From Thalassobacillus_A hwangdonensis (lineage in GTDB: Bacteria > Bacillota > Bacilli > Bacillales > Halobacillaceae), in assembly GCF_042675915.1 (NCBI RefSeq), contig NZ_JBHTKL010000001.1, positions 186,001-250,000 on the forward strand: a DNA stretch of 64,000 bases. Reading direction: 5' to 3'. The stretch's first letter is position 1. Each line of letters begins with the position of its first letter. Positions 42,377 through 50,135 of the stretch are shown here, piece after piece. A model generated the notes under the pieces. The model did not search any database and had not been told where the DNA came from. It saw only the letters and a program-made list of their open reading frames with translations. A program made the translations under genes and the position numbers.

Positions 42377-42664
42377 ATGTGGCACATGTTCCTGGATCAC
42401 TGGATTCCAATCGTTATCCCTATTGTTTTCTTGTCAATCGGACTTTATTTGACGATAGCAAAAGACTTTAATCAAACAAAAGTGTTCATGATCATTGGAC
42501 CATTGATTGGATTGATACTTGGGCTTAATATTGCTTTTGCCTTCGGAATGAGCATGCTTACCAGAGTGATCATCATTGGTGCATTCATAATATTTGCTTC
42601 CATTTTTACACTTCCATTAGTTGTTCGAATAGGTGGACGAATGGAAAACAATGATCAATCTTAA
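42377..42664 (+). CDS. Small hydrophobic membrane protein, unknown
   Basis: A 95-aa protein of three hydrophobic helices (IPIVIPIVFLSIGLYLTIA, VFMIIGPLIGLILGLNIAFA and VIIIGAFIIFASIFTLPLVV) with short polar ends. GGGGAGG lies nine bases before the ATG and a terminator follows the stop, so it appears to be a real single-gene unit. No family was recognised. Confidence 0.65.
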   Translation: MWHMFLDHWIPIVIPIVFLSIGLYLTIAKDFNQTKVFMIIGPLIGLILGLNIAFAFGMSMLTRVIIIGAFIIFASIFTLPLVVRIGGRMENNDQS

Positions 42665-42665
42665 C

Positions 42666-42701
42666 GACCAGACCCTGAATGGAATAGGGCTGGTCTTTTT
42701 T
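42666..42701 (+). terminator. Terminator of the small membrane-protein gene
   Basis: GACCAGACCCT pairs with AGGGCTGGTC with one unpaired or mismatched position, then six T. Confidence 0.82.
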
Positions 42702-42878
42702 ATAGTTTAGGAATTTAAATGCTTTATTAAGGCAATTTGTATCCGTGTTGTAAAAGTCTTAGTAGGGCCGATAAATTGAATAGGCATGGAAGTGCGTAGC
42801 ATTTTCGTTACATTCTAATAAAAAAGTTGCTGTTGCTGATAGTTAATACAGGGCAAGCGTTGTTCGTCAAACACATAG

Positions 42879-43004
42879 AGGGAGGCTGGGAAACTGTGAG
42901 ACTCCCGAGGGAGAATGGACTAGGCGAGACCCCACAGGGAGTGAAACGACCGAGGAGGCTCGACAGTTCCTCCTCAGGAAAGCGAGTAGTTTCCCAGCCT
43001 CCCT
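42879..43004. repeat. 126-bp repeat with perfect 17-bp terminal inverted repeats
   Basis: AGGGAGGCTGGGAAACT (42879–42895) is inverted exactly as AGTTTCCCAGCCTCCCT (42988–43004). The interior has GACTCCCGAGGGAG, GAGACCCCACAGGGAG, GAGGAGGCTCG and GGAAAGCGAG, the same order as the repeat at 40330. No target-site duplication is obvious, and it encodes no protein; the 73-codon frame through it is accidental. It lies in a 649-base gap that otherwise holds only a leftward hairpin and the Fur box. Confidence 0.7.
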
Positions 43005-43086
43005 TTCCACTGATTTGGCAACGACCTCTAAATAAACGGCTGATTTAAATCATTGATAACGTTTAACTGATTCCTAATTAATAAAT

Positions 43087-43115
43087 AAAAAACGGACACC
43101 GTCATGGGTGTCCGC
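43087..43115 (-). terminator. Orphan leftward terminator
   Basis: CGGACACC (43093–43100) and GGTGTCCG (43107–43114) form an 8-bp stem, and on the minus strand it is followed by TTTTTTATTT. No minus-strand gene precedes it up to asnO, so it may be a relic of a lost gene or end an unseen transcript. Confidence 0.65.
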
Positions 43116-43198
43116 TTATGGGGGGTAGCTGTGTTAGTTGAAATGTTTTTCAATTCCATCACCATTGGGGAGTGGCGAAAGAATTGTTCTAACTAAAT

Positions 43199-43217
43199 GA
43201 TAATAATTATCATTATC
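43199..43217. promoter_or_regulatory. Fur box upstream of asnO
   Basis: GATAATAATTATCATTATC matches the classical 19-bp Fur consensus at 17 positions. It lies 96 bases before the asnO start. A possible plus-strand promoter, TTGTTC (43185–43190) with TATCAT 18 bases later, would place the box over the −10. On the minus strand there is no recognisable iron gene. Fur control of asnO is not something I know from B. subtilis. Confidence 0.7.
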
Positions 43218-43313
43218 AATGTCAAGCGTAATCTTAATCGGTAAGACAACATACGGACAGGATGGACACACATATAATACATTAGCTTTCATAAATAAGG
43301 GGTGCAGGCTTAT

Positions 43314-45158
43314 ATGTGTGGGATTGTCGGGTGGAGTGATTTCCGCCAGAACCTTGGAGATAAAGAAAAGATCATCAAACAAATGGCTTCTTCCATCGAA
43401 CATAGGGGTCCTGATGAATATAACGAATGGTTGGATGTTCATGTTGCGTTCGGACACCGTCGACTGATCGTCATCGATGCAGCAGGCGGTAGGCAGCCAA
43501 TGAAGAAGAAAGCAGGAGACAAAGAGTTCACCCTTTGTTATAACGGGGAACTTTATAACACAGAAGACATACGCAAGGAACTTTTGAATAAAGGATGGAC
43601 GTTCCGTTCCCATTCCGATACGGAAGTGTTGTTGACGAGTTACATGGAATGGGGGAAAGAGTGCCTTTCCCGCTTGAATGGGATTTTTGCATTTGCAGTC
43701 TGGGATGCCGAAAAACAGGAACTGTTCCTTGCAAGGGATCGATTGGGAGTGAAGCCGTTATTTTATACCGAGCTGAATGGTGGGGTGATCTTCGCTTCTG
43801 AGATAAAAGCGATTCTCGCTCATGGTGGAATAGCGCCGGAACTGGATGATGATGGATTACATGAATTGCTGGCATTGGGCCCATCACGAACGCCTGGAAA
43901 TGGAGTGTTCAAGGGCATTCACGATCTTAGGGCAGGGCATTGTGCCACTTTTACGAAGCAAGGATTGAAGATTGAGCGGTACTGGAATGTAGAAAGTAAA
44001 CCTCATGAAGATTCTTTGGAGCGCACAATCGAACAAGTAAGGGAAAAATTCCTCGAGGCTGTCAGCAGACAGCTTATCTCAGATGTTCCACTTGGAACCT
44101 TCTTGTCAGGCGGGGTGGATTCGAGTGCGATAACGGCAGTTGCCGCCGAAGATTATCGAGCCGGAAATAAAGGCAACTTGCACACGTTTTCCATCGATTT
44201 CGAAGAGAACGAGAAATATTTCAAAGCCAGTTCCTTTCAACCGACGAGCGATGGGCACTTCATCAATCTCATTCGTCAAAAGCACAATACAAACCATCAT
44301 CGTCACGAAGCGGACAATCAAGTACTTGTGGAGTTGCTGAAGGATGCTACAAAAATCCGTGATTTACCTGGAATGGCTGACGTTGATTCATCGCTTCTCT
44401 GGTTCTGCAGGCAGATTAAACCGGAAGTGACGGTCGCATTATCTGGTGAGTGTGCGGATGAGATTTTCGGTGGCTACCCTTGGTTTTATCGGGAAGACGA
44501 ATTAAAGCGCAATGGGTTCCCGTGGATCCGCTCGAGGGAATTGCGGGAGGATCTGCTTGCGAAAGAATGGCAGGAGAAGCTGGACCTGAACGAATACATG
44601 CTTGCCCGCTACCAGGAAACCCTGGACGAAACTCCGGCCTTAATCGGAGAATCCGAAGTGGAAAAAAGGCGCAGGCAGATGTTCTATCTCAACATGCATT
44701 GGTTCATGCAAACCTTGCTCGATCGTAAGGATCGTATGAGCATGGGAGCAAGCCTTGAGGTGCGCGTGCCGTTCAGTGACCATAACCTGGTAGAATACGT
44801 ATGGAACATTCCCTGGGAAATGAAACGGTATGGCAACCAGGAAAAAGGTATTCTCAGAAAAGCATTGGAAGGGATCCTACCTCATGAAGTGCTATATCGC
44901 AAGAAGAGTCCATACCCGAAAACGCATCATCCAGCCTATACAGATGCGGTCGTCCAGTGGATCGAAGAAATTCTCGCAGATAAACAATCCCCATTGTTCC
45001 AACTTTTCGATCATGGAAAAGTGAAACAGTTAGCAGCTTCACGTGGAGATTCGATCGATACACCATGGTTCGGACAACTGATGACTGGACCACAACTGCT
45101 TGCCCATCTTTGTCAAATAAATTACTGGCTGAAAGAATACAAGGTTTCGATTAACTAG
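43314..45158 (+). CDS. asnO: Glutamine-hydrolysing asparagine synthetase (AsnO type)
   Basis: A class II amidotransferase of 614 aa, the same length as B. subtilis AsnO (YisO). The start must be the ATG at 43314, because the nucleophile Cys2 has to follow the initiator Met in MCGIVGW. The glutaminase domain shows SSIEHRGPDEYNEW, GHRRLIVID and LCYNGELYN. The synthetase domain has the ATP pyrophosphatase loop PLGTFLSGGVDSSAITAV, FSIDFEENEKYF, VALSGECADEIFGGYPWF and DRKDRMSMGASLEVRVPFSD. In B. subtilis AsnO serves sporulation. Here a Fur box lies upstream. Confidence 0.94.
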   Translation: MCGIVGWSDFRQNLGDKEKIIKQMASSIEHRGPDEYNEWLDVHVAFGHRRLIVIDAAGGRQPMKKKAGDKEFTLCYNGELYNTEDIRKELLNKGWTFRSHSDTEVLLTSYMEWGKECLSRLNGIFAFAVWDAEKQELFLARDRLGVKPLFYTELNGGVIFASEIKAILAHGGIAPELDDDGLHELLALGPSRTPGNGVFKGIHDLRAGHCATFTKQGLKIERYWNVESKPHEDSLERTIEQVREKFLEAVSRQLISDVPLGTFLSGGVDSSAITAVAAEDYRAGNKGNLHTFSIDFEENEKYFKASSFQPTSDGHFINLIRQKHNTNHHRHEADNQVLVELLKDATKIRDLPGMADVDSSLLWFCRQIKPEVTVALSGECADEIFGGYPWFYREDELKRNGFPWIRSRELREDLLAKEWQEKLDLNEYMLARYQETLDETPALIGESEVEKRRRQMFYLNMHWFMQTLLDRKDRMSMGASLEVRVPFSDHNLVEYVWNIPWEMKRYGNQEKGILRKALEGILPHEVLYRKKSPYPKTHHPAYTDAVVQWIEEILADKQSPLFQLFDHGKVKQLAASRGDSIDTPWFGQLMTGPQLLAHLCQINYWLKEYKVSIN

Positions 45159-45166
45159 ACTCAATA

Positions 45167-45203
45167 AAAATCCCGAGCAAAGCTTGCATTTGCTCGGGAT
45201 TTT
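45167..45203. terminator. Bidirectional terminator between asnO and the MATE gene
   Basis: AAAATCCCGAGCAAA and TTTGCTCGGGATTTT form a perfect 15-bp stem with a 7-base loop, directly between convergent genes. Confidence 0.9.
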
Positions 45204-45206
45204 CGT

Positions 45207-46559
45207 TTATTCAGCAGTGTTTGATTTTACAAATGCCATGGAGACCCAGACCTTAGAGCGCCAGCGCCAGAGCATCAGGATGCCCCTAAGCCACTCGTCG
45301 ACAATGAATGCGATCCATACGCCTGCGAGCCCCATCCCTAAATGCAAGCCGAGAAACCATGCCAGCGTGACAGAAACGCCCCACATGGACAAGATCCCGA
45401 TATAAACTGGGAATTTCACATCACCTGCTGCTCTAAGTGAGTTGATGACAACAAGGTTGAAGGCTCTCCCAGGTTCCAAAATGATGGTCAGGAGAAGGAG
45501 GATACTTCCTTGCGCAATGATGGACGTATTATCAGTGAAAATACTTAATAGTGCATCACTAGAAAAATAGAAAACGATAGCCACCAGCAATGAAATGACG
45601 ATTGCCAGTTTCAAGCTTTTGAGACAGCGCCTGTATGCGCGTTCTGTTTCTTTAGCACCGATATAGTGTCCGATTAGGATCTGAGTGCCCTGACCGATTG
45701 CGATCGAAAACAGGAGGACGAACATCATCAGGTTTTGCGTATAAACTTTCGTCGTGATGGCGACAGTCCCCATTTGTGCAATGAAGTAAGTGATCGCCAT
45801 TTGACTCGTATTATATGATAAATGTTCCCCCGCTGAAGGGACGCCGATTTTCAGCAGATTTCTGACGTGCTGGCGTTTATAGCTGAAAAATGCGGCACCT
45901 GGCAGCCGGCCTTCACTCCGTTTAATCAGTAGTACGACCAAAACGAGAAAGCCGATGAATCTGCTTCCGGCAGTAGCAAAAGCAACCCCTTGGACACCGA
46001 GTACCGGAAAACCAAGCGGACCGAAGATGACGAAATAATTGGCAATCACATTGATGATGTTCATTCCGATCGTTACATACATCGTATCTTTCGTATGACC
46101 GTAGCTTCGGAGAATTGCTCCTGTCGTCATAATCAACGCCTGGACGAATATAAGACCACCAACGACATTCATATAAAGCTGGGCATCCCCCATCAACTCT
46201 TCTGGTAGATCCATCACGTTCAGAATCTGTTCACTGAACAGGAATAGAAGGAAGCTTAATACGATCGAAAACCATAGATTGATACTTAGGGAAGTGACTG
46301 CAATCGCTCCTGCTTCCCGTTCTTCTTCAGCTCCAAGGTGCTGTGCCACGAGAATGGCAGAGCCAGTGGCAACAAATCCGAACATGACGATGACTACAGA
46401 AAGGATTTGATTGGATACCCCGACAGCAGCTACTGCATTATCGGAATATTGACTGAGCATCAACGTGTCTGCATTTCCCATCAGCATATGGAGCAGGATT
46501 TCAATGAAAATCGGCCATGTCAATGCAAACAGCGTCATATTTTTGGTAGGTTTCTTCAT
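45207..46559 (-). CDS. yisQ: MATE family efflux transporter (YisQ-like)
   Basis: A 450-aa multidrug and toxic compound extrusion protein with twelve hydrophobic segments. Typical pieces are WPIFIEILLHMLMGNADTLMLSQYSDNAVAAVGVSNQI at the start, FVATGSAILVAQHLGA, and the matching second-half IGQGTQILIGHYIGAKE. B. subtilis yisQ lies in the same place near asnO. It would couple Na+ or H+ entry to drug or metabolite efflux; the substrate is unknown. GAGGAG precedes the ATG. Confidence 0.88.
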   Translation of the reverse strand: MKKPTKNMTLFALTWPIFIEILLHMLMGNADTLMLSQYSDNAVAAVGVSNQILSVVIVMFGFVATGSAILVAQHLGAEEEREAGAIAVTSLSINLWFSIVLSFLLFLFSEQILNVMDLPEELMGDAQLYMNVVGGLIFVQALIMTTGAILRSYGHTKDTMYVTIGMNIINVIANYFVIFGPLGFPVLGVQGVAFATAGSRFIGFLVLVVLLIKRSEGRLPGAAFFSYKRQHVRNLLKIGVPSAGEHLSYNTSQMAITYFIAQMGTVAITTKVYTQNLMMFVLLFSIAIGQGTQILIGHYIGAKETERAYRRCLKSLKLAIVISLLVAIVFYFSSDALLSIFTDNTSIIAQGSILLLLTIILEPGRAFNLVVINSLRAAGDVKFPVYIGILSMWGVSVTLAWFLGLHLGMGLAGVWIAFIVDEWLRGILMLWRWRSKVWVSMAFVKSNTAE

Positions 46560-46581
46560 ACACAGGACTCCTCAATCGATT

Positions 46582-46616
46582 AAAAAACGAAGTCGCTTCC
46601 GAAGTGGAAGCGACTT
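46582..46616 (-). terminator. Terminator of the GH13 neopullulanase gene
   Basis: AAGTCGCTTCC and GGAAGCGACTT form an 11-bp stem with a 5-base loop; on the minus strand it runs into CGTTTTTTAA. Confidence 0.87.
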
Positions 46617-46630
46617 ACCAGCATACCTGT

Positions 46631-48379
46631 TTATTTTACATGGAAAACTTTGAATCCGTAAGCAGGCAATTGTACTGAATTAGATTTTTCTGGATGATAG
46701 GATTCCTCTGTAAAAAGTTCGACAGCCTCACCCATATATTCAATCTCAATCGTTTGAGCAAGTCCAGAGTTATTCACTATAAAAATCAATTGTTCCTCTT
46801 CGTTTGTTTTTTCATAAACGATCGTTCCGTTCTCATCATCGGATTGTAAGAAGCGGAAGCCGGCCCCATTACCGAATGCAGGAATTTGTTTTCTGAAGGT
46901 CAGTAACTGTTTGACAAACTCGAAAAGGTCCCTGTCCTGTCCATCTTCATCCCAAATCATGCATGCACGGCAACCAGGGTCCTGCCCGCCGTTCATTCCG
47001 ATTTCATCGCCATAATAAATACAAGGTGTTCCGATGAAGGAGAGCTGGAATAAATAAAGCAATTTCACTCTTTCCTTATTTTCATCAGCAATTGTAAGGA
47101 TCCGTGGTGTGTCATGGCTGTCCAGAAGGTTAAAAGCAACCTCATTTACGTTGGCAGGATACATATGAAGCACGTTCGTAATCGAATCCGCAAATTCTGT
47201 TGCACTCATTGATTGTTTGGCGAAAAATTCAATAGCGCCATTGGTGAACGGATAATTCATGACTGCATCGAATTGATCTCCCTGCAGCCATGGCATGGAA
47301 TCATGCCAGATTTCTCCTAGTATATATGCCTCTGGTTTTGTCTTTTTTACCACTGATCGGAAATCCCGCCAGAATGCGTGATCGATCTCATTGGCAACAT
47401 CAAGTCGCCAGCCATCAATATCAAATTCTTCAATCCAGTACTTCGCTACATGCAGCAAATAATCTTTCACTTTCGGATTTTCCGTGTTCAGCTTAGGCAT
47501 CGAAGGAACAAACGCAAACACGTCGTAGTTCGGCTCAGGCTCAGTACGAATCGGAAATTCCCAAAGGTGGAACCAGTCCCGGTACGATGAGTCCTTCTCA
47601 TTTTCCAATACATCCTGGAAGGGCAGGAAGTAGTAGCCGCTATGATTGAAAACAGCATCCAGCATCACCTTGATCCCTCGCTCGTGACATGCTTTTATAA
47701 GCTTCTTGAATGTTTCTTTGTCACCGAATTGAGGATCGATTTCCATATAATCGATCGTGTCATATTTATGATTGGAATAAGCTTTGAAAATCGGTGTGAA
47801 ATAAATCCCATTCACGCCCAGCTCTTCAAGGTGATCCAGGTGGTCGATGACTCCCTGGAAATCCCCGCCGAAAAAGTTTGTTGGAGTAGGGGGTTCAGAT
47901 CCCCATGGAAGTGCACCTTCAGGATCCGTCGATGGATCACTGTTTCCAAACCGTTCAGGGAAGATTTGATACCATGTCGTATCCTTGACCCATTCGGGAG
48001 CCTGAAACACATCGATAGTGTTAAGGAAAGGAAAACAGAAATAGAATGCGGTGTCGTAAGGGGTAACCTCATAAAACCCTCGTTCGGTATAGGTGAAGGT
48101 TTCTGTTCCATCAGAAACCTCAAAGCCGTACCGGAGTCGTCTGAACGGTGGTTTTACCTCTGCCATCCAGTAATCGTACAACGAGGTGGATCCAGATCTT
48201 TTCATATCAATGGTGTGAAACTGCCATTCCCCATCACTCCAGTCGTACGGATCGCCATGAATAAGTCTCACTGAAGAGAGATCACCTTTCTTTGATTGAA
48301 GCATGATATGCAGAGTTTCCTTATCATACGCATATGCAAAGTTATTCTTCGGACGATGATAGATCGCCTGTTTTAACAT
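46631..48379 (-). CDS. GH13 cyclomaltodextrinase / neopullulanase
   Basis: A 582-aa cytosolic enzyme that hydrolyses imported maltodextrins, cyclodextrins or pullulan. The ATG at 48379 follows AAAGGATG. The N-terminal beta domain typical of this subgroup (residues 1–120) precedes the barrel. The four GH13 regions are DAVFNHSG, GWRLDVANEID (nucleophile Asp near 327), ILGEIWHD (acid/base Glu) and FNLLDSHDTPR. There is no signal peptide. It is divergent from the malE operon, shares its LacI-type operators, and has a promoter with TTGACA (48484–48479), 17 bases, then TAGGTT. Confidence 0.92.
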   Translation of the reverse strand: MLKQAIYHRPKNNFAYAYDKETLHIMLQSKKGDLSSVRLIHGDPYDWSDGEWQFHTIDMKRSGSTSLYDYWMAEVKPPFRRLRYGFEVSDGTETFTYTERGFYEVTPYDTAFYFCFPFLNTIDVFQAPEWVKDTTWYQIFPERFGNSDPSTDPEGALPWGSEPPTPTNFFGGDFQGVIDHLDHLEELGVNGIYFTPIFKAYSNHKYDTIDYMEIDPQFGDKETFKKLIKACHERGIKVMLDAVFNHSGYYFLPFQDVLENEKDSSYRDWFHLWEFPIRTEPEPNYDVFAFVPSMPKLNTENPKVKDYLLHVAKYWIEEFDIDGWRLDVANEIDHAFWRDFRSVVKKTKPEAYILGEIWHDSMPWLQGDQFDAVMNYPFTNGAIEFFAKQSMSATEFADSITNVLHMYPANVNEVAFNLLDSHDTPRILTIADENKERVKLLYLFQLSFIGTPCIYYGDEIGMNGGQDPGCRACMIWDEDGQDRDLFEFVKQLLTFRKQIPAFGNGAGFRFLQSDDENGTIVYEKTNEEEQLIFIVNNSGLAQTIEIEYMGEAVELFTEESYHPEKSNSVQLPAYGFKVFHVK

Positions 48380-48396
48380 CGAATCATCCTTTCTGC

Positions 48397-48421
48397 ACAA
48401 TCGTTTGCACAAATCGATTGC
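48397..48421. promoter_or_regulatory. Two LacI-type operators in front of the neopullulanase gene
   Basis: ACAATCGTTTGC (48397–48408) and CAAATCGATTGC (48410–48421) are related 12-bp sites centred on CG, 13 bases apart. They resemble the perfect palindrome GCAAACGTTTGC at 57352 and the site at 48624. They lie about 20–40 bases below the likely minus-strand −10, so MalR or CcpA binding would block transcription. Confidence 0.6.
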
Positions 48422-48579
48422 AAAGGTCGAATTTTGGTAGAAACTTATTAAACTAAACCTAGCTAAATAATCTATGAATGTCAATGAATTTAAGATATGA
48501 AAAAATAATTTTGTAAGCGGTTACCCTATAATAATATAGGGGTTTTTATTAAATGAAACTATGAAACTGGAAAATGGTA

Positions 48580-48659
48580 TTGCAATTAAAATGGGTCAAT
48601 GTATAATTAAAGACAAGATGTGTGCAATCGTTTTCATAAACTATATGGAAAACGGTTTC
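48580..48659 (+). promoter_or_regulatory. malE promoter with MalR-type and cre-like sites
   Basis: TTGCAA (48580–48585), 16 bases, then TATAAT (48602–48607) forms a good vegetative promoter. Below it are GCAATCGTTTTC (48624–48635), like the other LacI-type sites of this locus, and GGAAAACGGTTTCA (48647–48660), which agrees with the catabolite-response-element pattern at 13 of 14 positions. Repression by MalR without maltose and by CcpA with glucose is inferred. Confidence 0.68.
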
Positions 48660-48696
48660 ATACATAATATTTAAATACCTTGGGAGGGTCAATATT

Positions 48697-50001
48697 ATGA
48701 AAAAGTGGTTGGGTCTATTATTGGCGTCACTTCTGATCATTGGTGCACTTGCAGCTTGTGGTCCGGAAGAATCGTCAGACGACAAAGACAGCAACGAATC
48801 TGACAGTGAAACAACTGAAACAGAAGGAAATACAGAAGGCGAGTCTGACATGCCTGAAAAACCAGATAAGCTTACAATTTGGATGAACGATGAAGAAAAG
48901 CAAAAAGAAGCAATCCAGCAAATTGCTGATTCTTACACAGAAGAAACTGGTATCGAAATTGAAATGATTCCTGTATCTATGTTGGACCAAATTGAAAAAT
49001 TGGATGTTGAAGGACCTGCAGGAAACGGTCCAGATATCATTTTCCAGCCGCATGATCGTATTGGAGATCTAGTTCTTCGTGGACTGGTTGATCCGGTCAG
49101 CCCGAATGCGGATGATTACACCGATACAGCAATGACTGCTGTAACTTATGATGGTGACGTTTGGGGTTACCCGGCAGTAACGGAAACATATGCACTTTTC
49201 TATAACAAATCTCTAGTAGAAGAAACTCCGGAAACGATGGAAGATCTGATGGCAATTGCTGAACGTGATACGAATGCTTCTGAAGATAAGTTCGGTTTCC
49301 TTATGGAAGCAGCAAACTTCTACTTCACATACCCGTTCCTATCCGGTAACGGTGCTTATGTATTCGCTAACGAAAATGGAAACTACGACATCAGCGACAT
49401 TGGTTTGAATAATGAAGGAGCAGTAAAAGGTGGAGAATTGATTCAGTCATGGTTCGATAATGGATATATTCCACAGGACCTTACTCCGGATATCATGAAC
49501 GGACTATTCAAAGAAGGTAAAGTCTCTACTGTAATCAACGGTCCTTGGATGGTTCGTGAATATCAGGACGCACTAGGAGAAGACCTGGTGGCAGCTCCAC
49601 TACCACTTCTTGAGAATGGTGACAATCCAAAATCTTTCGTAGGTGTAAAATCTTACATGCTTTCTTACTACTCTGAAAACAAAGAGTGGGCTGAAGACTT
49701 CATGTCACACATTACGAACACTGAGAATGCAATGGTCTACTATGATGTAGCTGGTGAAATGCCTGCTCGTAAAGATTCAATCGAAGACCCGGCGATTGCA
49801 GAGGATCCAATCTACTCTGCATTTGCAGAACAAGCGACTTATGGTGAACCTATGCCAGGAGTTCCAGCTATGCAGCAAGTATGGGAACCAATCAACAATG
49901 CACTATCTTTCATCTCAAAAGGTGAACCAGTTGATGAAGTACTGGACGAAGCTGTACAGATCATCCAGGATAACATCGCTGCATCCGGTGCAGGTGAATA
50001 A
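48697..50001 (+). CDS. malE: Maltodextrin-binding lipoprotein MalE
   Basis: The solute receptor of the maltodextrin ABC importer, 434 aa. The signal peptide ends in the lipobox LAAC with Cys21 lipidated. A strongly acidic linker follows (residues 23–55, nearly all Asp, Glu, Ser and Thr). The binding domain then starts KLTIWMNDEEKQKEAIQQIA, with GPDIIFQPHDRIGDLVLRGLV, and ends with PAMQQVWEPINNALSFISKGE. Codon use looks more biased than in neighbours, as expected for an abundant receptor. Three hairpins separate it from malF. Confidence 0.93.
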   Translation: MKKWLGLLLASLLIIGALAACGPEESSDDKDSNESDSETTETEGNTEGESDMPEKPDKLTIWMNDEEKQKEAIQQIADSYTEETGIEIEMIPVSMLDQIEKLDVEGPAGNGPDIIFQPHDRIGDLVLRGLVDPVSPNADDYTDTAMTAVTYDGDVWGYPAVTETYALFYNKSLVEETPETMEDLMAIAERDTNASEDKFGFLMEAANFYFTYPFLSGNGAYVFANENGNYDISDIGLNNEGAVKGGELIQSWFDNGYIPQDLTPDIMNGLFKEGKVSTVINGPWMVREYQDALGEDLVAAPLPLLENGDNPKSFVGVKSYMLSYYSENKEWAEDFMSHITNTENAMVYYDVAGEMPARKDSIEDPAIAEDPIYSAFAEQATYGEPMPGVPAMQQVWEPINNALSFISKGEPVDEVLDEAVQIIQDNIAASGAGE

Positions 50002-50014
50002 ATTGAATAATGAT

Positions 50015-50109
50015 CCATCAGTGAACGTTCTTTCACTGATGGGATTTACCGGAATGTTCCGGTGAAGAGAGGGTGGATGGAAGGCAATCAGCCTTCCATC
50101 TACCATTTT
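50015..50109 (+). other. Three hairpins between malE and malF
   Basis: CCATCAGTGAA/TTCACTGATGG (50015–50042), ACCGGAA/TTCCGGT (50048–50063) and GGTGGATGGAAGGC/GCCTTCCATCTACC (50072–50104), the last followed by ATTTTTATG. They would protect the malE message and stop part of the transcription, giving more receptor than permease. Confidence 0.7.
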
Positions 50110-50135
50110 TATGACCATCGGGGGAGGAAATTGAA

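Noticed and set aside
42827..43048. Plus-strand frame of 73 codons
   Set aside because: It lies across the 126-bp palindromic repeat; the composition is that of the repeat, not of a protein.
38600..43100. CRISPR array in the repeat-rich accessory segment
   Set aside because: The three palindromic elements are single, unevenly spaced and differ from each other; there are no regular spacers and no cas genes.
43030..43165. Minus-strand frame of about 44 codons between the Fur box and the leftward terminator
   Set aside because: It would be well placed as an iron-regulated gene, but it has no ribosome-binding site and runs through the terminator hairpin.
43218..43313. T-box or amino-acid riboswitch in front of asnO
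   Set aside because: No T-box sequence or terminator/antiterminator pair is visible in the 96 bases; a leader of this type would be longer.
43134..43613. Minus-strand frame of 159 codons across the asnO start and Fur box
   Set aside because: It overlaps the well-supported glutaminase domain of AsnO in antisense, has no ribosome-binding site and no family-like sequence.
47642..48274. Plus-strand frame of 210 codons
   Set aside because: It is antisense to the GH13 neopullulanase, whose catalytic motifs are intact.
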